A stretch of DNA of 64,000 nucleotides from Klenkia marina (lineage in GTDB: Bacteria > Actinomycetota > Actinomycetes > Mycobacteriales > Geodermatophilaceae). The notes beneath the pieces were generated by a model. It ran no database searches. It was not told the origin of the DNA and worked only from the letters and a program-made list of their open reading frames with translations. The DNA is taken from the NCBI RefSeq assembly GCF_900101025.1, contig NZ_FMUH01000001.1, positions 62,001-126,000 on the forward strand, written 5' to 3'. Below are positions 1-7,537 of the stretch, piece after piece. The translations under genes were made by a program, and so were the position numbers. Every line of letters begins with the position of its first letter. Position 1 is the first letter of the stretch.

Positions 1-126
1 GTGGGCCTGGCCGTCGAGCCGATGACCTGCCCGCCCGACGCGTTGAACACCGGCACCGACCTCGTCGTCCTGGCGCCCGGGCAGTCGCACACCGCCGCGT
101 GGGAGATCGAGGCGTTGCAGCCGTAG
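1..126 (+). CDS. Aldose 1-epimerase family protein, C-terminal end (partial)
   Basis: The window opens inside this gene, and only the last 41 residues before the TAG at 124-126 are visible. The tail reads GLAVEPMTCPPDALNTG and then a VLAPGQSHTAAWEI-type strand. This is the closing beta-strand pattern of galactose mutarotase/aldose 1-epimerase proteins, which interconvert alpha and beta anomers of hexoses. The catalytic His and Glu lie outside the window. The family call rests on the tail alone. Confidence 0.7.
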   Translation: MGLAVEPMTCPPDALNTGTDLVVLAPGQSHTAAWEIEALQP

Positions 127-129
127 CGT
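124..129 (+). promoter_or_regulatory. -10-like TAGCGT for the PPOX gene
   Basis: TAGCGT overlaps the stop codon of the upstream epimerase gene and ends 8 nt before the ATG at 138. No Shine-Dalgarno lies between. The spacing suits a very short or absent 5' leader, as at 5050, 24136, 38186 and 45477. Confidence 0.4.
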
Positions 130-137
130 CACCGGGC

Positions 138-536
138 ATGGACCTGCCCCCGGCGCTGCTCGACCTGCTCCGCTCCCCCGCCCCCTGCTTCGTCGCCACG
201 CTGATGCCCGACGGCGGGCCGCAGCTGACCCAGACCTGGGTCGACGCCGACGACCAGGGCCGGATCCGGGTCAACTCCGTCGCCGGGTTCCGCAAGGTGC
301 GCAACGTCGAGCGCGACCCGCGGGTGGCGGTCAACGTCGCCGACCCGGCCGACCCGTCGCGCTACTTCGCCGTGCGCGGGCGGGTCGTGGACATCACCGC
401 CGTGGGGGCGGTCGAGCACATCGAGCAGCTGTCGCAGAAGTACACCGGTGGGCCCTACCCCTGGTACGGCGGTCGCGACCAGCAACGGTTGGTGCTGACC
501 ATCGAGGCCGACTCCGTGCACTCGCCCCAGGGCTGA
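138..536 (+). CDS. PPOX-class (F420-dependent type) oxidoreductase
   Basis: A 132-residue split-barrel flavin/deazaflavin-binding protein of the pyridoxamine-5'-phosphate-oxidase-like superfamily. The N-terminal pattern CFVATLMPDGGPQLTQTWVD, the central FRKVRNVERDPRVAVNVADP and the end strand are typical of actinobacterial TIGR03618-type enzymes. Family members reduce diverse substrates with coenzyme F420H2. The ATG at 138 was preferred to an in-frame upstream start because it begins at the conserved region and sits just after a -10-like TAGCGT. The substrate cannot be read from sequence. Confidence 0.8.
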   Translation: MDLPPALLDLLRSPAPCFVATLMPDGGPQLTQTWVDADDQGRIRVNSVAGFRKVRNVERDPRVAVNVADPADPSRYFAVRGRVVDITAVGAVEHIEQLSQKYTGGPYPWYGGRDQQRLVLTIEADSVHSPQG

Positions 537-541
537 TCCCG

Positions 542-1555
542 GTGGACCCGACGACCCCGCTGCTGGACGCCCTGCCGCGACTGCCCAAGGCCGAGCTGCA
601 CCTGCACGTCGAGGGCACCCTCGAGCCGGAGCTGGCGTTCGCCCTGGCCCAGCGCAACGGCGTGGTGCTCCCCTACCCCGACGTCGCGGCACTGCGGGCG
701 GCCTACGACTTCGGCGACCTGCAGTCGTTCCTGGACCTCTACTACGCGTGCATGCCGGTGCTGCGCACGGCCGAAGACTTCCACGACCTCACCGCGGCCT
801 ACCTCGAGCGGTCCCACCGCGACGGCGTCGCGCACGCCGAGCTGTTCGTCGACCTGCAGGTGCACCTGGCCAACGGCATCCCCGCCGACGCCGTGCTCGA
901 CGGCATGCTGGCCGCGCTCGCCGAGGCCCGCCGCACGCGGGGCACCACGGGCGGGGTGATCCTCGCCGTGGTGCGCGACCGGCCGGTGGCCACCGCGCAC
1001 GAGGCGCTGGACGCCGTCGCCCACCGGGTGCACGACCTGGTCGGCATCGGCCTGGACTCGGCCGAGGTCGGCTACCCGCCCGCGCTGTTCGTCGAGGTCT
1101 TCGAGCGCGCCGCCGCCCTCGGCCTGCACCGCGTGGCGCACGCCGGCGAGGAGGGCCCGCCGTCCTACGTCGTCGAGGCGGTCGAGCTGCTCGGTGTCGA
1201 GCGGGTGGACCACGGCATCCGGGCCGTCGAGGACCCGACGCTGCTGGCCCTGCTGGTCGAGCGCGGCATCCCGCTCACGGTGTGCCCGTTGTCCAACGTC
1301 CGGCTGCGGGCCGTGCCCGACCTGGCCTCGCACCCGATCCGGGCCCTGCTGGACGCCGGGGTGGCGGTCACCGTGAACTCCGACGACCCGGCCTACTTCG
1401 GCGGGTACGTCGGGGCGAACTACGCGGCCCTGGTGCAGGTGGGGTTCACCGCGCCCGAGTTGGCCCGGTTGGCCGCGGCGTCGGTGCGCGCGTCGTTCGC
1501 CGACGACGCGCGCAAGGCCGAGCTGCTCGCGCAGGTCGACGCCTGGGCGGTGTGA
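542..1555 (+). CDS. Adenosine/adenine deaminase family, probably adenine deaminase
   Basis: A 337-residue TIM-barrel metallohydrolase with a GTG start 5 nt after the PPOX stop. Zinc-site motifs are HLHVEG (H20, H22), HAGEEGPP with the catalytic Glu, a VDHG His and NSDDPAYFGGY. Classical adenosine deaminases have HAGE-x-x-GP and N-T-D-DP. The HAGEEGPP plus SDDPAYFGGY pair is instead the signature of the Aah1/type-2 adenine deaminase branch, which hydrolyses adenine to hypoxanthine and ammonia in purine salvage. Family membership is very sure; adenine over adenosine is inferred from these motifs. Confidence 0.85.
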   Translation: MDPTTPLLDALPRLPKAELHLHVEGTLEPELAFALAQRNGVVLPYPDVAALRAAYDFGDLQSFLDLYYACMPVLRTAEDFHDLTAAYLERSHRDGVAHAELFVDLQVHLANGIPADAVLDGMLAALAEARRTRGTTGGVILAVVRDRPVATAHEALDAVAHRVHDLVGIGLDSAEVGYPPALFVEVFERAAALGLHRVAHAGEEGPPSYVVEAVELLGVERVDHGIRAVEDPTLLALLVERGIPLTVCPLSNVRLRAVPDLASHPIRALLDAGVAVTVNSDDPAYFGGYVGANYAALVQVGFTAPELARLAAASVRASFADDARKAELLAQVDAWAV

Positions 1556-1561
1556 CCCGCC

Positions 1562-2146
1562 GTGCCGTTCCTGACCCGCCCGCACGTCGAGCAGCTGGCC
1601 GGCGGTGAGTGGTCGCTGACCGAGCCGCTGGTCTACGCCGGCCGCAGCGAGCAGTGGATGGTGCCGACCGGCTTCGTCACCGACTTCGCCTCGGTGCCCG
1701 TGCCGGTGCGGTGGCTGATCCCGGCGGACGGGCCCTGGACGGCGGCCGCCGTCGTGCACGACTGGTTCTGCGAGGTCGGCATCGCCGCCGGGCAGGTCTC
1801 CAGCCGGGACGCCGACGGCGTCTTCCGCCGCATGTGCCGGGAACTGGGGACGCCGGTGCTGCGCCGCTGGCTGATGTGGGCCGGCGTGCGGTGGGGCGCG
1901 GTGGCCAGCCCGGTGCGCCGGCCCGGGTTAGCCCGCGACCTGCCCGCCGTGCTGGCCATCTCGGTGCTGGCCGTGCCGCTGGTGGTGCCGGTGTCGCTGG
2001 TGGTCGGCATCGGCCTGGCCGTCGACGCCGTCGTCGACCGGGCGCTGACGCTGGCGCTGCGCCTGACCGGCCACCCCGCCGACCCGCCCGGATCCTGGCT
2101 CGACGAGCGTGTCGTCCCGCCTCAGAGCAAGCCGGACAGCCGGTAG
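1562..2146 (+). CDS. DUF1353 family protein with C-terminal membrane segment
   Basis: A 194-residue protein starting at GTG 1562, 6 nt after the deaminase stop, so probably co-transcribed. Residues 1-100 carry the DUF1353 pattern: GFVTDFASVP, then WTAAAVVHDWFCEVG with the conserved His-Asp. Residues about 130-165 form a hydrophobic stretch likely to be one or two membrane helices. DUF1353 occurs in phage and bacterial proteins and has no settled function. The last 25 bases overlap the 3' end of the convergent methyltransferase remnant. Confidence 0.75.
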   Translation: MPFLTRPHVEQLAGGEWSLTEPLVYAGRSEQWMVPTGFVTDFASVPVPVRWLIPADGPWTAAAVVHDWFCEVGIAAGQVSSRDADGVFRRMCRELGTPVLRRWLMWAGVRWGAVASPVRRPGLARDLPAVLAISVLAVPLVVPVSLVVGIGLAVDAVVDRALTLALRLTGHPADPPGSWLDERVVPPQSKPDSR

Positions 2147-2427
2147 AGCACCAGTGACCCGGCGACGGCGACGTCCAGGCTGGAGCCGGTGCCGACCATG
2201 GGGATCTCGACGGCCAGGTCCACGAGTTCCAGCGCTTCCGGCGGCATGCCGGTCTGCTCGTGCCCGAGGACGACGACGGTGCGCGCGCGAGCAGCGGGGA
2301 GGTCGGCCAACCGGACCGACTCGTCGGTGAGCTCGACGCCGATCACCTGGGTGCCGTCGCGCCGCTGGCGAGCGAGCCAGCTCAACTGGTCCCCGGTGGA
2401 CGGCGCTCCGCGGCGCGCCGGGGCCAT
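2122..2427 (-). pseudogene. Truncated SpoU/TrmH-family RNA 2'-O-methyltransferase (C-terminal half)
   Basis: About 100 residues remain. They include the SAM-binding knot motifs VVVLGHEQTGMP, VEIPMVGTGSSLDVAVAGS and the closing helix LVLYRLSGLL, equivalent to motifs 2 and 3 of SpoU methyltransferases. The N-terminal half, with the first knot strand and its Asn-Arg motif, is missing. The 150 bases upstream hold no such sequence in any frame. A DUF222-HNH gene ends at 2578, just before the break. I read this as a remnant left by insertion or recombination. Confidence 0.65.
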
Positions 2428-2577
2428 CGTCGACGGAGGGTCTCGTCCCAGGCTTGCCCGCGCGACGCCTCGTTGCGCCTCGTTGCGCCGGGCACACGGG
2501 AAGCAGTCGATGACGGCGTCGGCGCGGCACCGACAGGCGGGCAGCGCGCAGCACCGGGCTCGTCCCAGTCGTCCGTC

Positions 2578-3798
2578 CTACTCGATGCGGGGGCCGATGA
2601 TGATCTCGGTGCCGTCGGGGCGGTGGGTGCGCCATCGGCCGCCGGGGTCGCGTTCGACGCGGAAGCCGTGGTGGACCTTGGTGTGGTGGGGTTCGCACAG
2701 CAACGCCGAGTTGGCCAGCGAGGTCTCCCCGCCGTGCGCCCAGTGCACGAGGTGGTGGACGTCGGCCCAGTGGTGCGGTGCGCCGCAGCCGGCGAACACG
2801 CAGGTCTTGTCCCGGGCCACCACCGCCCGCCGCAGCCCCGGGGTGACCACCCGGTGGGTGCGGCCCACGTCCAGCGGGGTCCCGTCGGGGCCCATGACGA
2901 TGCGGGAGACGGTGGCGTCGCAGGCCAGCCAGCGGGCGCGGGCGGCGGAGATGGTGGCCCCGAACCCCATCGCCGCGGTGGCGGGGCCGGTGCCGTCGGC
3001 GACCAGGTCCTCGACTCCGATGGTGACCACCACGTGCGGCTTCACGCTGCGCAGCACCGGCAGCCCGCCTGCGCCCAGCTGCCGGTCGGCCAACGCCACC
3101 AGCGCATCGGCCTGGCGCTGCACCCGCGTGCGCAGGTCGCCTTCGGGCCGGTCGGCCTGCACGATCGACTCCAACGCCGTCTTGACCTTCTCCCCACCGA
3201 CCGCATCGAGGTCGAACCGGCCGGTCACCGTCCCATCAGCGTGGGTGCTGATCGACAGCGCCCGCTGCTGCACCGGGTCCGGCTCCACCCCGTCAGGGTC
3301 CAGCGCCTCCACGAACGCGTGCACCGCGGTCACCAGCGCCCGGTGCGAGGACGTCACGGCCACCTCGGTCCAGGCCCGGTCGAACACGCCCAGGTCGATG
3401 CCCTGCAGCTGCGCCGCGGCGCGCTCGCGGTCCCCCACCGCCGAAGCCACCACATCGACCTGCGCGGCGGACACCGTGCCGTCGGTGAACGCCTCACCCA
3501 TGACCGGGAGATGCTCCACGGCACGGCCCACCCGCACGATCCGCGAGGCCTCAGCACCGGGCAGGTGCAGGTGCCCGATCAACCACGACCGCACCGACAC
3601 CAACCCGTCGACCTGCACCGCCTGCGTCAGCTCCGCATGCCGCGCCAACCGCGCCAGCACCGCATCCAGCCGGTTGCGCTCGGTCGCCAGCTCACGCATC
3701 TGGTCCAGCACCTGCACCGAGGACAGGTGGTGCAACGTCTCGACGTCGTCAACCAACAGATCCAGATCAGGGGCGGTGAGCACTGCCGACTCGCTCAT
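2578..3798 (-). CDS. DUF222 / HNH endonuclease (13E12 repeat family)
   Basis: A 406-residue protein. The first two-thirds is the helical DUF222 domain. The C-terminus is an HNH nuclease fold: CVFAGCGAPHHW, then DVHHLVHWAHGGETSLAN and ALLCEPHHTKVHHG, giving the His-Asn-His core and zinc-type cysteines. The start at 3798 is chosen because GGAGGGG sits about 5 nt upstream; a start at 3825 would lie inside the operator. The family is multicopy in actinobacteria, and M. tuberculosis REP13E12 copies serve as phage attachment sites. Upstream is a sigma-A-like promoter with a LexA-type box, so damage-inducible expression is likely. Confidence 0.9.
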   Translation of the reverse strand: MSESAVLTAPDLDLLVDDVETLHHLSSVQVLDQMRELATERNRLDAVLARLARHAELTQAVQVDGLVSVRSWLIGHLHLPGAEASRIVRVGRAVEHLPVMGEAFTDGTVSAAQVDVVASAVGDRERAAAQLQGIDLGVFDRAWTEVAVTSSHRALVTAVHAFVEALDPDGVEPDPVQQRALSISTHADGTVTGRFDLDAVGGEKVKTALESIVQADRPEGDLRTRVQRQADALVALADRQLGAGGLPVLRSVKPHVVVTIGVEDLVADGTGPATAAMGFGATISAARARWLACDATVSRIVMGPDGTPLDVGRTHRVVTPGLRRAVVARDKTCVFAGCGAPHHWADVHHLVHWAHGGETSLANSALLCEPHHTKVHHGFRVERDPGGRWRTHRPDGTEIIIGPRIE

Positions 3799-3817
3799 TC
3801 CTACCCCTCCAATCCGT

Positions 3818-3862
3818 TCGAACACCTGATCGAAGAATACTCGACGGCGGACGGCGCGACAA
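3818..3862 (-). promoter_or_regulatory. Promoter with LexA/SOS-type box for the DUF222-HNH gene
   Basis: Read on the minus strand, TTGTCG (3862-3857) and TATTCT (3839-3834) are separated by exactly 17 bp. TCGATCAGGTGTTCGA (3833-3818) follows at once, over the predicted transcription start. The box matches the mycobacterial/actinobacterial SOS consensus TCGAAC-N4-GTTCGA with one mismatch, and the symmetry extends one base on each side. Placement next to the -10 would let LexA block initiation. Some 13E12-family genes of M. tuberculosis are known LexA targets. Confidence 0.7.
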
Positions 3863-3905
3863 GACGAAAGGCGAGGTCAGAGCGTCATCACATGACCGCA
3901 CACCG

Positions 3906-5000
3906 TCAGGGGATGAGGCGCTCGGCGCGGTAGCGGTCGAACAGCCGCAGGAACGAGTCCTCGGTGCGCACGTAGCCGGTGAACCCGAGCAGCCGCGACC
4001 GGCTCATGTCGGCCAGCACCTCGATCTCGCGGCCGAGGTCGGAGTCGGTGTGCCACCACGACGCCACCCGCGCCAGGTCGGGCTCGACGAGGTCGTGCTC
4101 GGCGACGACCTGCGCCCACACCGGCTCGGCGTCGGCCATCTGCTGCTCCAGCGGCTGCGGCTCGGCCGGGAACCCGGCGGACTCGACGCCGAGGGCGTCG
4201 GCCAGCCGCGGCCACATGTTCCGCCAGCGGAAGACGTCGCCGTTGACCACGTTGAAGGCCAGGTCCGCCGCGGCCTCGGTGATCGACGCCCAGATCATGT
4301 GGTCGGCGAGCTGGCCGGCGTCGGTCATGTCGACCAGCGAGTCCCACTGCGTCCGCGAGCCCGGGAAGACGAAGGGCCGGCCCGTCGCCCGGCAGATCGC
4401 GGCGTAGGCGGCCAGCGTCGAGCCCATGTTCATCGCGTTGCCGACCGCGTGCCCGATGACGGTGTGCGAGCGGTGCACGCTCCAGGTGAAGCCCTGCTCC
4501 GCCGCGGCGGCGAACAGCGCGTCCTCCTGGGCGTAGTAGAAGTTCTCGACCGGCAGCCGGTCGGCGTCCTCGAGGAACGGGGTGTCGGGCATCTCGCCCT
4601 GCGCGTAGGCCTCGAACGGGCCGAGGTAGTGCTTGAGCCCGGTGACCAGTGCGACGTGCCGCAGGCTGCGGCCCGGCGCCAGCGCGGCGAGCAGGTCGGC
4701 GACCATCGCCTTGTTGACGACGATGTTCTCGGCCTCGGTGTCCTGCTTGGACCAGGCGCAGAAGAAGACGTGGGTGGGCCGCAGCTCCCCCAACGCCTCG
4801 GCCAGCGAGTCGGGCGAGCGCAGGTCGGCCCGGACGTGACGGGCCGACGAACCGGGCACCGGGTTGCGCGACAGGCCCGAGACCTCCCAACCGCCGGAGG
4901 TCAGCTTCTCGACCAGCGCGCTGCCGGTGATGCCGCTGGCGCCCACCACGAGGGCGTGCGCGCCGAGGAAGGGCGGGGTGGGGGTGCTGTCGATGCTCAT
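3906..5000 (-). CDS. PRISE-like SDR-family NAD(P)-dependent reductase/epimerase
   Basis: A 364-residue extended short-chain dehydrogenase. The Rossmann motif VVGASGITGSAL is near residue 17. Later come THVFFCAWSKQDTEAEN, VTGLKHYLG and NFYYAQEDALF, the progesterone-5-beta-reductase/iridoid-synthase-like (PRISE) arrangement with its own version of the Tyr motif. PRISE enzymes reduce enones with NADPH. ATG 5000 was chosen; GTG 5015 is in frame and adds five residues. The gene stands alone, back to back with the lipoprotein gene at 5063. Substrate unknown. Confidence 0.75.
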   Translation of the reverse strand: MSIDSTPTPPFLGAHALVVGASGITGSALVEKLTSGGWEVSGLSRNPVPGSSARHVRADLRSPDSLAEALGELRPTHVFFCAWSKQDTEAENIVVNKAMVADLLAALAPGRSLRHVALVTGLKHYLGPFEAYAQGEMPDTPFLEDADRLPVENFYYAQEDALFAAAAEQGFTWSVHRSHTVIGHAVGNAMNMGSTLAAYAAICRATGRPFVFPGSRTQWDSLVDMTDAGQLADHMIWASITEAAADLAFNVVNGDVFRWRNMWPRLADALGVESAGFPAEPQPLEQQMADAEPVWAQVVAEHDLVEPDLARVASWWHTDSDLGREIEVLADMSRSRLLGFTGYVRTEDSFLRLFDRYRAERLIP

Positions 5001-5049
5001 CCCCAGGGGCAGCACCGCCCGTCGTCCTGGTGTTCCGCACCCGGGCCGC

Positions 5050-5055
5050 TAGCGT
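5050..5055 (+). promoter_or_regulatory. -10 TAGCGT, leaderless-type promoter
   Basis: TAGCGT ends 7 nt before the GTG at 5063 and there is no Shine-Dalgarno, so transcription probably begins at or next to the start codon. Confidence 0.45.
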
Positions 5056-5062
5056 CGGCCGC

Positions 5063-5857
5063 GTGACGACGACCCGTGCGCTGCTGGCCGTGGCGCTCGC
5101 GGCGACGGTGCTGACCGGCTGTGCCGCCGACCGGGCGACGGTGCTGCAGCCGATCGCCACCCCGGTCGAGCGGTGGCTGGCCGCGGAGCCCTCGCTGATC
5201 GCGCACCGCGGTGGCAGCGCCGACTGGCCCGAGGGCACCACGTTCGCCTACGACCAGGCCGCCGCGTGGTCGCCGGACCTCGCGCTGGAGGCCCCCGTGT
5301 GGCTGACCGCCGACGGCGTGTGGGTCGTCTGCCACGACGCGACCACCGGCGCCGAGTTCGACGTCGACCTCGACATCGCCACCAGCACCTGGGCCCAGCT
5401 CTCGCAGCTGCGCACGGTCGACGGCGGCCAGCCGCTGGCCCGGCTGAGCGACGTGCTCGCCGCGCACCCCGACCGCGTGTGGCTGGTCGACGACAAGCCG
5501 AGCGCCGACGTCCCGGGGTTGCTGGACCTGCTCGACGCCGCCGGCGGTCCGGGTCGGTTCGTGGTGAAGGGCTTCTTCAGCGGCCGGGCGTGGACCGAGC
5601 AGGCCCGCGCCCGGGGCTACACGACGTGGGGCTACTACTACCCGACGAACATGGCCGACTTCGCCGCCACGCAGTCGGCGTGGGACATCGTCGCGCTGCA
5701 GTGGGACGCCCCGGCCGCCGACTGGACGACGGCGCTGGCGACCGGCAGGCGGGTGTTCGGGCACGTGGTGCGCGACGACGCCCAGGCGCAGCAGGCACTG
5801 GCCGCCGGGGCCACCGGTCTCATGGTCGCCGGGGTCACCGAGGTCGTCCCGCGCTGA
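5063..5857 (+). CDS. Lipoprotein, glycerophosphodiester phosphodiesterase-like
   Basis: A 264-residue protein with a lipoprotein signal: positive start, hydrophobic core, lipobox VLTGC at about residue 16-20. The mature part starts with LIAHRGGSADWPEGTTFAY, the HRG(G)-x-PE motif of GDPD enzymes. Further on are CHDATT (the second catalytic His-Asp pair of the family) and a terminal LMVAGVTEV barrel strand. It probably acts outside the membrane on phosphodiester lipids or teichoic-acid-type glycerophosphates. The acidic residue that usually follows HRGG at the metal site (E-N-T) is here PEGT, so metal binding may be altered. Confidence 0.7.
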   Translation: MTTTRALLAVALAATVLTGCAADRATVLQPIATPVERWLAAEPSLIAHRGGSADWPEGTTFAYDQAAAWSPDLALEAPVWLTADGVWVVCHDATTGAEFDVDLDIATSTWAQLSQLRTVDGGQPLARLSDVLAAHPDRVWLVDDKPSADVPGLLDLLDAAGGPGRFVVKGFFSGRAWTEQARARGYTTWGYYYPTNMADFAATQSAWDIVALQWDAPAADWTTALATGRRVFGHVVRDDAQAQQALAAGATGLMVAGVTEVVPR

Positions 5858-5914
5858 CCCTCCCGGGCGAGAGCACGGCGGGGCGGCTCGACGGGCGACG
5901 CGCGGGCGCCGACC

Positions 5915-6124
5915 ATGGGCGGCATGGACTACCTGCGGCAACTGCAGTCCGAACGCCCGCTGCTCTACATGCTCGTGCTGCTCGTGGGCTTCTTCATCGC
6001 GTTCCAGCTGATCATCTTCATCGCCCAGCTGATCCTCGGTCCCTTCGGCCTGCCCGGCTGGGCCCCGCTGGCGCTGGTGCTCGTCGTGGCCGTGGTCATC
6101 GCCCGCCGGCAGAACTCCCGGTAG
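5915..6124 (+). CDS. Small membrane protein, unknown function
   Basis: A 69-residue protein with two hydrophobic helices (about residues 16-42 and 47-62) and a basic tail ARRQNSR. ATGs at 5915 and 5924 are both possible; no clear ribosome site decides between them. Codon use is like its neighbours, so it is probably real. I recognise no family. Confidence 0.5.
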   Translation: MGGMDYLRQLQSERPLLYMLVLLVGFFIAFQLIIFIAQLILGPFGLPGWAPLALVLVVAVVIARRQNSR

Positions 6125-6154
6125 CTGCTCCCCCGCTGCGGACCGGTCGGCAGG

Positions 6155-7528
6155 TCAGCCCCGCAGGAGCTCGTCCAGCCGCCCGTCCGCAGCCAGGTCG
6201 CGCAGCCACGCCAGCGCGCCGTCCCGGTCGGTGAACGCCCCGTCGTCCTGGGCAGCCAGCGCGACAGCCAGGACGGCGCCGAACCCCGGGCCCGGGGCGT
6301 GCCCGAGGGCGACGAGGTCGGCGCCGCGCAGCAGGGGCCGGCCGGGACGGCGGTCCACCCCGGCCGTGGCGGCCAGCTCGAGCCACGCCGTGGTCGGGTT
6401 CGGACCGGACCCGGCGCCCCGGCCGGCGTGGTCGGCGCCGCACACCAACGACCACTCGGTCATCGTCGCCGGGACCAGCCGGCGGGCCAGCCGGCGCACC
6501 GCCGCACGGCTCGGGCCCTGCGCGGTGGTGGCCACCATGTGCTCACGCACGACGGGGACGACACGGTCCACCAGGGACGGCGGCGCGCCGATCCCGGTCA
6601 GCAGCTCGCGGGCCACGTCGGCACCGGCCTCGGCGTGGCCGTACGAGGTGATCCGGCCGTCGGCCCGGTGCTGCGTGTGGGTGGCCTTGCCGACGTCGTG
6701 CAGCAGCGCGCCGAGGACGACGACGGTGCGGTCGTCGCCGGTCAGCCCCGCCGCGTCGGCGAGCGCGGCGGCGGCGTCCCCGGCCAGTGCGGAGTGGGTG
6801 AGCACGTCGCCCTCCGGGTGCCAGCGCGGGTCCTGCGGCACGCCGGCGAGCCGGGCCAGCAGCGGCACGTGCGCGAGCCAGCCCGACGCCTCCAGCGCGG
6901 CGACCGCCGCGCTCAGGTGCCGGCCGGTCTCGCCGATGCCTCGCCACTCGCCCCAGATGCGCTCGACCGGCAGGTCGCCGAAGGGCAGCGTGCGGCACAG
7001 CTCCGCGGTCTCGCGGGCCAGCCGGAAGCCGAAGCGCGCCGCGAACCGGACGCCGCGCAGCACCCGCAGCGGGTCGTCGCCGAAGGCGGGCCCGGTGTGC
7101 CGCAGCACCCCGTCGCGCAGGTCGGCCACCCCGCCCACCGCGTCGAGCAGCTCCCCCGTCAGCGGGTCGACCATCAGCGCGTTGACCGTGAAGTCGCGCC
7201 GGCGGGCGGCGTCCTCGGGCCGGGCGCCCGGGCCTGTCGTGGGCACGGCGACGTCGAGGTCCTCGCCGTCCCGTCGGACCTTGAGGACGGCGAACGAGCG
7301 GCCCACCTCGTCGACCCGGCCGACGGTCTGCAGGGCGCGGCGCAGGTCGTCGAGCCCGAGGCCGAACACCTCGAGGTCGACGTCCTTGGGCGTGCTGCCG
7401 GGGGCGAGCAGGGCGTCGCGCACGCAGCCGCCGACCAGGTAGGGCTGCCCACCGGCAGCGCTGATCGCCCGCACCGCGGCGTCGGTCGCGCCGCTCAGCG
7501 GGAAATCGGCTGTCCGCACCGTGGTCAC
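6155..7528 (-). CDS. CCA-adding/poly(A)-polymerase-type tRNA nucleotidyltransferase with HD domain
   Basis: A 457-residue class II nucleotidyltransferase. Motifs in order are YLVGGCVRDALL, KDVDLEV (metal-binding Asp-x-Asp, near residue 50), ARRRDFTVNALM and DDPLRVLRGVRFAARFGF. An HD domain follows, with LLHDVGK near residue 265. This matches bacterial enzymes that repair or add the tRNA 3'-CCA end, with a hydrolase domain. It starts at GTG 7528, nine bases from the start of a second, unrelated nucleotidyltransferase on the other strand. Actinobacteria often have another CCA enzyme elsewhere, so this may be a paralogue. Confidence 0.8.
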   Translation of the reverse strand: MTTVRTADFPLSGATDAAVRAISAAGGQPYLVGGCVRDALLAPGSTPKDVDLEVFGLGLDDLRRALQTVGRVDEVGRSFAVLKVRRDGEDLDVAVPTTGPGARPEDAARRRDFTVNALMVDPLTGELLDAVGGVADLRDGVLRHTGPAFGDDPLRVLRGVRFAARFGFRLARETAELCRTLPFGDLPVERIWGEWRGIGETGRHLSAAVAALEASGWLAHVPLLARLAGVPQDPRWHPEGDVLTHSALAGDAAAALADAAGLTGDDRTVVVLGALLHDVGKATHTQHRADGRITSYGHAEAGADVARELLTGIGAPPSLVDRVVPVVREHMVATTAQGPSRAAVRRLARRLVPATMTEWSLVCGADHAGRGAGSGPNPTTAWLELAATAGVDRRPGRPLLRGADLVALGHAPGPGFGAVLAVALAAQDDGAFTDRDGALAWLRDLAADGRLDELLRG

Positions 7529-7537
7529 CCTGGGAGT

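Noticed and set aside
2467-2487. Two copies of CCTCGTTGCG in tandem near the methyltransferase remnant.
   Set aside because: Too short and only two units. It could be a scar, but nothing else supports a mobile-element end.
2428-2577. Frameshift considered as the cause of the short SpoU gene.
   Set aside because: None of the three minus-strand frames in this stretch shows the missing N-terminal knot motifs. The sequence is absent rather than shifted.
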